A DNA stretch of 64,000 bases, from NCBI GenBank assembly GCA_004026145.2, contig CP034975.1, positions 20,366,191-20,430,190 of the forward strand. Reading direction: 5' to 3'. Positions within the stretch are counted from its first letter, which is position 1. Each line of letters starts with the position of its first letter. The notes under the pieces are model-generated. The model was not told the DNA's origin. It did no database searches and worked only from the letters and a program-made list of their open reading frames with translations. Of the stretch, positions 13,886 to 23,800 are shown one piece after another. The DNA comes from Takifugu bimaculatus. Taxonomy: Eukaryota; Chordata; Actinopteri; Tetraodontiformes; Tetraodontidae. The position numbers and the translations under genes were made by a program.

Positions 13886-14025
13886 AACAAGCAACAGTGC
13901 CCGGGCCAGGGTCGTGTGGGGGGACCCTCCTGCTGATGGCTGCCTGGGTAAAGGGGCAGGAGAAGGATAGATAGGTAGGGAGACAGGAAATGAAGAAGGC
14001 ATGCTTAATTACATGTTAATTAATG
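13886..14025 (-). mobile_element. L2-type LINE 3' region fragment, internally deleted
   Basis: The segment reads AACAAGCAACAGTG, then jumps to GGGGGACCCTCCTGCTGATG, a GCTGGGTA-like block and a TTAATTA-rich end. The same blocks occur in the same order in the fuller copy at 29643-30090. The roughly 60 bp that separate them there (the AAAAACTCCCCTTTAACAG section) are missing or replaced here. Orientation is set by the family, whose 3' end lies to the left, so the LINE sense strand is -. It is non-coding. Confidence 0.7.
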
Positions 14026-14825
14026 CCTCTGTTTAGCATAATAGTGGCCAAGAAAGAGGCACTTTCTATTATTTTAACCCTGCGCAGGCAGCATGTAAAG
14101 CAATGCCATGAATGATGACGGTGTCCTGAGTGCAGAACGAATCTGCTTCTGTCAGCAGGTGTTGTTAGAGCTCTTTCTGAGTTCAGTTTAAATTATGAAT
14201 TGGGAAAGAAACAAAATATATGTCCTTACTTCCCAGCTCGTGTTGATGAATGAAATATCCTGTCAAAAGTGGATCCAGAACCCATGTGTGTCCCGGCAGG
14301 AGGCGAAAGTCAAATGTGAGTGTCTGGAGCCAGTGTTTTTATTTCTGTCTGCTACAGCCCAAGTTACCAATGCAGACAATCAGATGAACTGAATTTTTAC
14401 AAGTCCCAAAAAGAGTTGATTTTGTTTGTATCGGAACCCCACCGCTATGTTTTAAATACACCACCTAAAACTCCTGTGATTTGTGGCCTTGACTGACGTG
14501 TTGGCTTTTTTTTTTTTTTTTTAAGTCTGGCGATGTGGTTAGAATGAAATATAAAGAAGCTAAACCCTCAGCAGCCCACTCCTAAAATATTTCCTCCATA
14601 ACTTTTGCCAGCCGTCAGGATGTATTACGGGTAGTGTGGGTGCGGGGATTTGACATGGAAGTGAAAAGTAAAGATATAAACGTAAAGGCAAGTGGCATTA
14701 AGGTATTAAGATCGAATTAAAAGCTCTGCGAAGCACTTAAATGGCAAAAAAACCCAAAAAAACACTCAAAGAGCTCAGACCTCTGCCGAATAGGTCATAC
14801 TCCACCTACTGTAACATATACTCGT
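14026..14825. other. Non-coding sequence between two L2 tail fragments
   Basis: No gene is seen. A run of about 17 T lies at 14506-14522. The remaining sequence is unique as far as I can tell. Confidence 0.45.
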
Positions 14826-14916
14826 CTGTATGTATGTATGTATGTACTGTATGTATGTATGTATGTATGTATGTATGTATGTATGTATGTATGTATGTAT
14901 GTATGTACAGTATGTC
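14826..14916. repeat. (TATG)n microsatellite
   Basis: About twenty TATG units are interrupted by two TACTG/TACAG variants. The tract abuts the terminal TCAATCTTTATTTA of an L2 tail at 14917, so it occupies the place where the LINE's simple-repeat tail would be. Three open frames of alternating Tyr-Val-Cys-Met are artefacts. Confidence 0.95.
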
Positions 14917-15072
14917 AATCTTTATTTAGAGTTTGTTACAATCAAAATTGTTTCAATGCGCTTTACAGAATCCCAGGGCCTGACCCCCAACAAGCAACAG
15001 TGGCAAGGAAAAACTCCCCTTTAACAGGAAGAAACCTTGAGCAGGACCAGGCTCATGTAGGGCGACCTGGTA
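14917..15072 (-). mobile_element. L2-type LINE 3' tail fragment
   Basis: The segment starts CAATCTTTATTTA, continues through a GCTTTACAGAATCCCAGGG block and the ACAGTGGCAAGGAAAAACTC block, and stops after GCTCATGTAGGGCGACC. It matches 29643-29800 almost base for base. Read on the - strand it ends with a TAAATAAAGATTG-type LINE terminus, the typical end of fish L2 elements. It is truncated before the purine-rich part seen in the 29.6 kb copy. It is non-coding. Confidence 0.8.
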
Positions 15073-15323
15073 ACGTATTGCGTCACTTCCTGTCTTCTCA
15101 ATCGTTCGTTGGTTGCACTGTGAACGGTGTGCTGGATTCAATTTACTTAAAATTGAATACTTGGGACATTCTAGTCACCTGATAACAACAGTGAGAAATA
15201 ACCCATGTTAAACAAATACAGGGCTCCGCCGATTATTAGCATGGCATGTGAAATATTTAGTTACTCCTCTGACTAGCGTAGCTACAGCTAGCGGTCCCCC
15301 GGCAGCAGCCGGCTAGCCAGGGC

Positions 15324-15879
15324 GGCTGGGTGACGGTTCGCAGGAAGCGTAGCCCAAACTAAAGGACCACGGTGCACCACCACCCGCTTGGCTAATCGTT
15401 TTTCCCCACTCGGCGACACACCCGCTGAGAAACCGACCCTGGTAACTGGCGACTCTGTGAAGCCGACTCCAGCGACCATACTTAAGTGCATTCCGGGGGC
15501 CAGAGCGGGTGACATAGAAGCCAATCTAAAGTAAACATAAATTGGCAAAGTTATTTTTCATGTCGGAGCAAACGACACCCGGCTTCGTCAGTCGGAGGTC
15601 ACCAAAATTAACATAGAGTCGATGTGCAATTACACAAAAACGATGTCGTACTCCGTAGCATACTCCTACCCAATCTGGCCAGCGATGAAATGTTTAGTTG
15701 CATTTTGTCGCTGGCTGTCATGGTGGTGCCCTGAAAACCAGGTGGCCTTTGTAGACAATTGGAGCACTTTTTGGGGAAAACCTGGTCTGATTAGGAGAGC
15801 CGATGTCCATCCCACACGGGATGGTGCCTCTCTCATTTCTAGTAATTTGGCTAATTTTATTAGACCCAAAGTGAACTGA
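15324..15879 (+). pseudogene. LINE ORF1 with SGNH esterase-like domain, decayed
   Basis: The C-terminal part of a LINE ORF1 protein. Motifs in order are GDSV (GDS at 15448-15456, nucleophile serine block), GAND (15564-15575, the block that supplies the oxyanion-hole Asn) and DVHPT (15802 onward, the catalytic Asp/His block). These are the usual SGNH hydrolase landmarks found in ORF1 of CR1/L2 LINEs, where the protein is thought to act on membranes or RNP assembly. The residues that normally follow the GDS block look shortened by a few codons. Two in-frame stops occur near 15531-15541 and a frameshift upstream. The frame from about 15540 to TGA at 15879 is open. It is non-functional. Confidence 0.8.
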
Positions 15880-15900
15880 GAATCCAGGGTCCAGACCAGG

Positions 15901-16592
15901 ATGCAGAGTTGTAGTCTTACACACCTCTCTGCTGCTTCCATAGAACCCTCATCCACCAACAATAACATATTTAACGCTATAGAGGTAGTCTCTGTTCCAC
16001 AGTTAAAAGGTCACCAAGCACAGAGCAGGGGAGTGGTCAATCACCATAATCTTATTAAAATCAATACCAAAGCACAAGTTGGAGAAACTAAAATCACAAT
16101 TAAATGTGGACTGGTAAATATTAGATCTCTTTTGTGCAAATCCCTGTTAGTACATGACCTGATAGTGGATCATCACATTGAATTATTTTGTCTTACTGAG
16201 ACCTGGCTTCAGGAGGAGGAGTATGTTAGCTTAAATGAATCTACTCCTCCTACCCATCTCAATTATCATATTCCTCGTGTTACTGGTCGTGGAGGGGGAG
16301 TGGCAGCAATCTATCACTCCAAGTTATTAATTAATCCTAGACCAAAATATGGTTCCAGTTTATTTGACAGCCTGTACTCTTGGCATCACCCATCTGAACT
16401 GGAAGGCAGAAAAGCCACATTTGTTTGTAGTTGTATATCGGCCCCCTGCTGGACCACATTCAGAGTTCCTGTCTGAGTTCTCTGACTTCTTATCTGACTT
16501 GGTCCTCAGAACAGATAAAGTCATTATTATAGGAGACTTTAATATCCATGTATACGTTATAAATGACAGCTTTACAAATGGCTTAGGTACTT
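15901..16592 (+). pseudogene. LINE ORF2 endonuclease domain, frameshifted and truncated
   Basis: Codes for the APE-type endonuclease that nicks target DNA for target-primed reverse transcription. Visible motifs are GLVNIRSL (N-terminal strand), LTETWL (catalytic Glu block), GRGGGVA, VVYRPP and GDFNIHV (catalytic Asp/Asn block). One extra base at about 16376, compared with copy 2, throws the reading frame out. The frame resumes from about 16349 and runs to 16594. The RT domain, which should follow directly, is missing. Confidence 0.85.
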
Positions 16593-16712
16593 GATCAGAC
16601 CAGGTTTTCCCCAAAAACTGCTATATTGTTATACTGTTTACAAAGGACACCAGCTTGTCGGGGCACCACTGTGACAGCCAGCGGCGAAATGCTGGCCAGA
16701 TTGGGGAGGGGA
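16593..16712 (-). mobile_element. Inverted piece of LINE ORF1 (esterase C-terminal part)
   Basis: The reverse complement of this segment aligns with 15664-15792 of copy 1. Shared blocks include CCCAATCTGGCCAGC, GCTGGCTGTCA, GTGGTGCCC and TTTTTGGGGAAAACCTGGT. It therefore forms a fold-back partner for ORF1 about 0.9 kb upstream. It is only about 80 percent similar by eye and has stops. It joins the endonuclease of copy 1 on the left and the kinase fragment on the right. Confidence 0.8.
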
Positions 16713-17195
16713 CCAGAGAATATCACGGAGTCCGATATCGTTTTTGCACATTAGCATGGACCAGCCTGGATGATGAAGTCCTACTGATCATGGAGAGGCC
16801 AAAGTATTGCACGGTCCTGTTTGACTACATTGACTGCCAAATAGACGAAGGCCTGGCTAAGATAATAACACTGGCTCGTGATCGTGTTACGGTGGACCGC
16901 CTCCGACTGTTGCAGAGCTCGGACTGATAATATCTTTGGATGTTCTTTAACTCTTCTTTCTGTTCATCAGGAATTCACGAGGCATCTGGTGGAAGCTGCA
17001 ATTCAAATCCATAAGGCAGGCGTGTTCCACCATGATCTAAAACCAGAAAACATACTAATTGAATATGATGAAGCTCGGCTCATTCCTCGAGTGTGCATCA
17101 TCGACTTTGGTTGTGGCTGTTTTGTTGTGGCTGTTTTTCACCCATGGTTCAAGTGTCCCGCCAGAAGCACACCCCTGAGGTTTTTTGAGAGCTGA
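16713..17195 (+). pseudogene. Pim-like serine/threonine kinase fragment
   Basis: Part of a kinase catalytic domain resembling the Pim-like family that is multiplied in teleosts. In order: a DDEVLLIMERP hinge block (LLIMERP at 16781-16801), LFDYID, then after an in-frame break HLVEAAIQIHKAGVFHHDLKPEN (catalytic Asp codon 17034-17036), IDFGCGCF (DFG at 17103-17111). The segment between the two halves (about 16878-16970) starts with GT and ends in TTCTTTCTGTTCATCAG, so it may be a short intron of about 90 nt. The glycine-rich loop and the VAIK lysine are absent, the usual HRD is HHD, and the frame is lost after DFG, although a shifted frame gives a PPE block near 17158. It is flanked by LINE debris. 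I infer a dead, partial copy; a distant upstream exon cannot be excluded but is unlikely. Confidence 0.72.
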
Positions 17196-18734
17196 TGTCC
17201 CTCTTTTTTACTGTAATTTTTAGCAAATGTGAACCTTACAATGATATGTAACAGTTTATCAGTACTGCCTAAATAAACATACTATTATCCTACATGTCAC
17301 AATTTTGGAGGAAATGACTGGTGTCTGGTCTCTGCTTTGTTTCTAAGTAACTATTTCTATTATACACCTAGCCCAGATGGGCCAACATGGGGACCATGTG
17401 GTGGACTTGGGCCTGGGTGTATGCTTTTAGAGGTTGCTCAATAAATGTTATCCATGTTTTGGTGTCTAACTGCTGAAAAAAAACAAGTCTGAGGCTCTGA
17501 TCCAAAAGAAACCCAGGTGGTCTTGACAGACATTCATTTAGTGTAAATTTTATTAACACGTCATTATTTATTCTAAACATTGAGAAGGAAAAAAAATAGG
17601 CTTTTCCAACTGTACATTGTTAATTCAGTGACCAGACGAGCATTTGTCAGGACCAGTGTTAAGGGTCTCTACTGTACAGGTTTTTGTCCCTGTCTTCATC
17701 ACGTCCTGTTTTATTTTGAAGTCTGGTGGGTGTCATCTGCATCTTCCTGACAAGTCTTCCTCCTGTGTAATTGGGAATTGTCTCTGCCTCTTGTCCCCAC
17801 CTCCTTTTTTTAAGCTGTTTCTTCCCCCCTTCAGTCTTGGATCATCTCATCATTTTTGAGCGGTCCAGCAATATTTCCTTACTTCTCAGTGTTCGATCAA
17901 CGTTCTGTTTTTGATCTCAGAACTTGTCTGGTGATATTTTACCTCTGCCTGATTATCTGTTGAACTGGTTTTTGGATTTGGACTCCAATACTCTGTCCAA
18001 GTCCTTGAGTACTGAGCCTGATGGCTTCTACTGAGCATCTGTGCCGCACAACAGATGTACAGCAAGGAACAACTTAAATTGAATGATTCATGCATAAAGT
18101 GTGTGTGTGCTCATGCGCGCATGTTTGTGTGTGTGTGTCGGACGTTTCTGAAATAACAGTAGGGCAGAGCATGATGGAGTTGATGCCTGTTGTTTGATTA
18201 AAGCCTGTACTTTAGGTGGAGGGGAACTGTTTCTCATATTCAAATAGCAAATATTCTCATCAGTGTGTGTGTGTGTGTGTGTGTGTGCCGGGGGAGGGGG
18301 ACATTCTAGTAAAATGCATTCTTTCATTTTGAGCAACAGGATAAATGTCTGAGCAGCAACATCCCCCATAACATCCTACTACAGCTCAGCTTTTAATACC
18401 ATTGTTCCCATCACAAACTGGTTCTGTCCATAGACACAAACTGGTCCTCCAAATCTTCCTGATGTTGACACTCTGGAGTGAAGCAAGGAAATTTGTTGAT
18501 GACAGGGAGACCAAAGAGACAGAAGCAACACAACAATGAGACAAAGGAACACCATCAAACTCCTGAATCTAATTATCTATGAGATGTGAAAGTCCTCATA
18601 ACAATTCAGCCATACAATATGGAAATTGCAAACATTAAAGCTAAAGAGCAAAATTTCCAGAGGAATGCATACATTAATTACACTACAAATAATTCTAGGC
18701 AAATCAATAATGTAGAAATTCAAAACCAACCCAA
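17196..18734. other. Non-coding sequence with possible repeat debris
   Basis: No gene is seen. At 17370-17420 a GGGCC/CATG-rich motif cluster and at 17640-18010 a pyrimidine-rich stretch look like degraded transposon or LTR sequence, but no ends or target duplications are visible. A (GT)12 tract is annotated inside this interval. Confidence 0.4.
18263..18286. repeat. (GT)12 microsatellite
   Basis: Twelve uninterrupted GT units follow CTCATCA and precede a G-rich stretch (CCGGGGGAGGGGG). A shorter, impure GT tract lies at about 18119-18137. Confidence 0.9.
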
Positions 18735-19545
18735 CCTCGATCATGGCCCATTTTAAGGCCAGAAACTACAGTTTCCTGGAACTATAGTTGGCTGGGTTCC
18801 GCTCTGCCTGCCTCAGCCCTCTGCTTGCAAATGCTATTGGTTGCACCTACCCTTCCTGCTCTTGCATAAGTCATGTACCCAGTCCTCCATGGCTTGCATC
18901 CACCTCTAAAATGAAAGGAAGGGAGAAGTTGGCATATGCGAGAACTGGAGCATTATTAAGTCGGAGTCAAATTGCCAAGGTAGGGGATGGGCAGCCCATT
19001 GGCTTCTGTAAGTGCCAACCAGTGACAGGACTGGAGCTTCGCCTGGCCACAAAGTTTGAAGTACTGGCGAAAGAAACTCTCTGTGATAGTGGAGACCTGA
19101 TTATAGCCACTTGCCAAATCCATGGTGGAAAACCACTGGGGTCCACTTAAAGCATCCAGTGACTCCTCTATATGAGGAAGAGGAAAGGCATCTTTCCTGG
19201 TCCTGCTGTTAAGTTGTTGGTAGTCTACGCGTAGTTGCAGACTACAATCTTTTTTCTTAAATAGCACAATTGGGGAGGAGAAGGGACTGCTACTTTCTCT
19301 AATGACCTGCACATCCAGCAGCCGGCTGATATGTTCTTTAACAACTTCGTATTCTGATGGAGGAATACGCCAATAGCGCTGCTGGATGGGGGTTTCATCC
19401 AGGAGTGGGATTTCATGAGATCAGGTTTGTGCAGCCCTGTGTCACTGGAGGAAAAGACACAGGCATATTTCTGAAGAAGACACTGAGCTTCCCTCTGCTC
19501 CTCTTCAGACAAACCTGACAGATCTACCAAACCCTACCAGGAGGC
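18735..19545 (-). mobile_element. Ty3/Gypsy retrotransposon fragment with scrambled domain order
   Basis: Read on the - strand, three Gypsy pol pieces follow one another. First comes the start of the reverse transcriptase (19545 to about 19095), with SEEEQREAQCLLQKYACVFS, VIRESSSPFSSPIVLFKKKD, LRVDYQQLN and FSTMDLASGYNQ. Next is a protease-like piece (about 19094-18965), with VSTITESFFRQYF and ANGLPIPYLG. Last is the start of RNase H (about 18956-18735), with NAPVLAYANFSLPFILEVDASHGGLGT and ASRGLRQAERNPANYSSR. In an intact element protease precedes RT, and the YxDD catalytic core of RT lies between RT start and RNase H. Here the core is missing and protease sits in its place. One frameshift lies near 19410 and stops occur in RNase H. 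No LTRs or integrase are seen beside it. Confidence 0.85.
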
Positions 19546-19555
19546 CTCAGTAGCT

Positions 19556-20893
19556 GAAAGTGTTTTGGTTTAGTTTGTTATTAGTTGGTAATATAATAAA
19601 TTGTGTTATCAAAAAAATAAGTTGTTCTAGCCTTACGGAGGGCCTTTTTTTGTAGACTGCCAGACAGTCTTTCCAGGATAAATGGTAGCTATCTATTTTA
19701 CAAGAATACCACTTCCTTTCTAGTCTTTGCGCTTTCTGCTTGAGGGTCCTAATGTGTGAATTATACCAGGGGGCACACCTACTCTGATTTACTATTTTCT
19801 TTTTCAGGGGGAGCAACAGAATCAAGTGTGATTCTCAGTGACGCTGCTTCAGCAATAGAGTCAACCTCAGCAGGGCTAAGATTATAATGATTGATCCCTG
19901 GAGAAGCACACAGTGGTCCTGGGATTAGCACAGGGATCGCTTCCTTACACCTAGCTACAGCATTATCTGAAAGACATCTGCTATAGTAAGACTGTTCTCT
20001 GAGGATAGAAGAATCTTTAATCATAAATGTAAAAGTGATCAAAGAATGATCTGACAGGAGTGGGTTCTGAGGGAACACTGACACATGTTCTACCTCAACA
20101 CCTTAAGTCAGAAATAAATCAAGGGTGTGGTTGAAGCTATGAGTTGGTTGGTTTATCTGTTGAAGGAAACCAACTGACTCAAGTAATGAAATGAAGCTAT
20201 TTCTAAAGCTGTCATTTATAACATTTACGTGAATATTAAAGTCTCCAATAATAATGACTTTATCTGTTCTGAGGACCAAGTCAGATAAGAAATCAGAGAA
20301 CTCAGATAGGAACTCTCAATGTGGCCCAGCAGGGGGCCGATATACAACTACAAACAAATGTGGCTTTTCTGCCTTCCGGTTCAGATGGGTGATACCAAGA
20401 GACAGGCTTTCAAATGAACTGGAACCATGTTTTGGTCTAGGATTAATTAATAATTTGGAGTGATAGATTGCTGCCACTCCCCCTCCTCGACCAGTATCAC
20501 GAGGAATATGATAATTAAGATGGGTAGGAGGAGTAGATTAGTTTAAGCTAACATAATCCTCCTCCTGAAGCCAGGTCTCAGTAAGACAAAATAAATCAAT
20601 GTGATGATCCACTATCAGGTCGTGCACTAACAGGGATTTGCACAAAATAGATCTAATATTTAATAGTCCACATTTAATTGTGATGTTAGTTTCTCCAATT
20701 TGTGCTTTGATATTAATTTAAAAAAAGATTATGGTGACTGACCACTCCCCTGCTCTGTGCTTGGTGAACTATTAATCGTGGAAGAGAGACTACCTCTATC
20801 GAGTTAAATATGTTATTGTTGGTGGATGAGGGTTCTATGGAAGCAGCAGAGAGGTGTGTAAGACTACAACTCTGCATCCTGGTCTGGACCCTA
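19556..20893 (-). mobile_element. L2-clade LINE, copy 2 (endonuclease + linker)
   Basis: Read on the - strand this begins at GGTCCAGACCAGGATGCAGAG, the same point as 15888 in copy 1. It repeats the endonuclease with the same motifs and closely similar DNA through about 20207. It continues past the point where copy 1 stops into the endonuclease-RT linker: PQNPLLSDHSLITFTF at about 20070, AEAASLRITLDS, then APWYNSHIRTLKQKAQRLERKWY at about 19760. It ends before RT, next to the Gypsy fragment. It carries in-frame stops (for example TGA in the region matching 16460 and TAA in the region matching 16240) and so is dead. The mutations differ from those of copy 1, so the two decayed separately. Confidence 0.85.
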
Positions 20894-23800
20894 GTCCTGG
20901 ACTCATCAAAGGTATGAGTTTGCTTGCTCCAAGAAATATAAGGCTAGTCCTTGACTGGGAGGAAGCAATTCCAGTTTTCCTGCAGTCCACTATAAATATA
21001 ATTTTATCACTATTGGAGCTGAAAGAACTCTCTGATAAAGTGTGTTGACAGCATAGTGGCGCAATGGTGTCTGAAAGTTATGCTTGATGCCGATGCCCAC
21101 GGCATGTCTACATGCTTCTATCTGTGTCTATATCTGAGAGTAACAGATTCATCACAGAACCAAACTGCCACAGTCCTCTTGGAAAAGCAGCACTTTCTTT
21201 AAATAAACTCAAATCGGGCCGAGAAAACTCCGGTCTCCTCCACAGCTGAGCAGCTCTGCGTATCCGAGCTGACAAACGTCATTAAACCTCACCGCTCCGA
21301 ATAACGCGTCTTTCAGCAGCCACACACATTTGCACAAGCAGTCACACAGGTCATATAACCCCTAACATGCGAAAGTGCAAGCGCGCACGTATGACTTTCA
21401 GCAGCTCTGCCAAAAAGGGGAAACGCTAACCTCGATAGGGGATGTCCATTGGGACGCCATAGCCAGACTTCGGTTTCCCTCCCGGGACCGACTCTGGCTA
21501 GAGCACATGCTAATGCCTGGATGCCTCTCGTTCAGTCTTCATTAAATAATCTGCTTCTTTTGGGCATTTGACCAGGCTTTTCATTACCTATTACCTCTCA
21601 AACATGTGGCGCTGACAAAAGACGGATTCTGACAAAGCGCCAAAACAGACTGTCACAACACCACGGTCTTCAAATACCCCTTGCAATCCCCGATTACCTC
21701 CTTCTACAGAAGTTCTGCTGATTAGTGGCCACTTGAGAAAACAGAAAGTCAAACCCGATTTGTGAATGATTTATTCACTAAATTTGGGAGCGAGGTGGAA
21801 AAAGAGGATATAGAAGCAGCTAGTTGTGCATTAGCGGCATAGAGCATGTCAAGATAGTCAGCCAATAACGGGGTGCCAGCTAGCTCTGAGTAGGGCAGAA
21901 GCTTGGCACCGGAGGATGTTCTGAGGTAGAATCTGATTTCCTTCAGGAACTTTGTCATTACTGTGTACTCAGCCAAAATGATTCTGTGTTACCTTGTCTA
22001 AAACTTATTTTATTCAGATATGCCAAAAACCTCTGGTACCAGCACAACCAGCCCACTTACTTGCCAGCCAGTCCGACCTTTATAATAGAGCCACACTTCA
22101 CTTACAGAAAACTTCACGTCCAAGTGTGCCCAGCAACATTCTGCACCAGGAGCAGAACTGTTGCCTTTATGCTGTCAAGAAATATAAAATGTGGAACAGA
22201 GCCTGTGTAGACAGCAGCTTTCATTAAAATAACAGTCTGGATTTGTCTATCAGGAAATACAGCAAAGGTCAAATAAACACCTAAAGTTCCAAAAATCCAT
22301 TAGACTTAGAGAAAGTGCAAAAATCAGCGGATTTGTGTTACCCCCTGTAAAGTCAAGCTACTTCTTCACAGACTTGAAAGCATCAAAATGAACTCTTTTT
22401 TTTTTTTTTTTGCATTATTTTAAATGTCTTTACCATTCACTTGATTACTCTTTAATTTAAAATAATTCACAGGACTGAACACTGTGGCCGTGGACCAGTC
22501 CGAGTATTCTGATCACCCCTCCCCCAGTCCAGTTATTCTTGATGGAAAATGATGGTTCTTCTACCAGATGCGCAGTAATCCAGCCAATTTGGGGTGGACC
22601 ATGAGATATTTACACAGTTGAAATTGCCAGATACTCTAACCAGACTGTTGATTCGCCTCAGCCTGTTCCACTTATCCACAATCTAGCTGCAACTTGCTCC
22701 CCAAACTAATAAGGTTAGCTGAGGGTTTGACTGTTTGCGACAAAGGTAAATGGTGTGATATAATAACGCACAACTGTTTCCTCACTGGGATATTAACAGA
22801 TACACATGACCCTCGTTTTGAATCTAGATTGGGAGTGTGGTTGGGATGTCGTTCAATCCTGGACCCCTGAAGACTACATGTTGGCAACTTCTAAATAGTA
22901 TCTTGCGTGTGTGTGTGAATCGTCACATGAACCTGTATTTTCTACTTCCTCTTTGTTTTATGAGTTAGCGGCTAACTTGCAGACACACTTGAAATCTCTT
23001 ATCTCCTTGCTCCCTTGCACCATCCAACCACCTTTATTCCCCTCAGACCTCAGCTATTCAAAATCTTTATACATGAACTGTACTCATCTACTGTCTGACC
23101 AGACTGTCTTATATGGTTTTGAATTACCACAGCACAAAAGCAGAAAAAAGACCACTCCTGTAAATTAGGCCGTAAAAGCTTGAAGTCAGGATGGTTAATA
23201 TGAGTGTCTCCAATATCATAGCGAGTTAAATGTTACCAAGAACACCGCCAAGGTCCTCTGAGTGAAACCTCAACCGTCCTGCAGCACTGCGGAGGGCTGC
23301 AGTGGCCCAAACAGACAGCACAGAGACTGACTGACTGCTGACATACATGGCACAGGGAGCATGCCGGCTTTTGTCGGACTTGCACATGTGTTTCTAATGG
23401 GGGGGATATTAGATTCCAGAGCAGAGCTGAATGTCGGCTACAGCTGAGACGCGTGTGTGCGTTGGGATTTGCCTACACACATGCACGCGCGCACACACAC
23501 TCAGACTTACACACGCCATATAAGACAAACAGTTTGTGATGGGAGAGTGGTGGCAGTCGGTCACGCTGAGTGAACATAACTGAGTGTGTACATATGAGGG
23601 CTCAGGTTACTGCTTGGCTGCTGAATGTCTAACGAGGGCCGAAGTCAGTCTCGTCTGAGAGACGGACGTGACAGAAAAGGAAGAAAACCAAACTTCGGCA
23701 CAAGAGGTTATGTGCACAGCAGAGGTCATTCCATTAGTCGGGACTGCATCCTGATTTTCAGGGTGGTGAAATAGTTTCGAGCCAACTTAATTTTTTACAG

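Larger units (their letters stand above)
15210..16592 (+). mobile_element. L2-clade LINE, copy 1 (ORF1 + endonuclease, truncated)
   Basis: This is a 5' portion of a non-LTR retrotransposon. It holds an ORF1 with SGNH-esterase motifs (about 15324-15879), a short linker, then the N-terminal apurinic-type endonuclease of ORF2 (about 15901-16592). The reverse transcriptase is absent. The copy stops soon after the GDFNIHV endonuclease motif, where the sequence switches into an inverted ORF1 piece. A second copy (19556-20893, - strand) matches the endonuclease part very closely. The exact 5' edge is uncertain and could lie between 15075 and 15290. The element is inactive because it contains stops, a frameshift and a truncation. 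Confidence 0.85.

Noticed and set aside
14830..15182. Tyr-Val-Cys-Met repeat frames
   Set aside because: Translation of the TATG microsatellite and the L2 tail.
17640..18010. Possible solitary Gypsy LTR near the Gypsy fragment
   Set aside because: The pyrimidine-rich style is suggestive, but there are no clear TG…CA ends, duplication or primer site, so it is mentioned only in the gap note.
21749..21976. 75-codon - strand frame with a plausible composition (YSELAGTPLLADYLDMLYAA)
   Set aside because: Could be transposon gag, but I recognise no motif and it has no partner; left unassigned.
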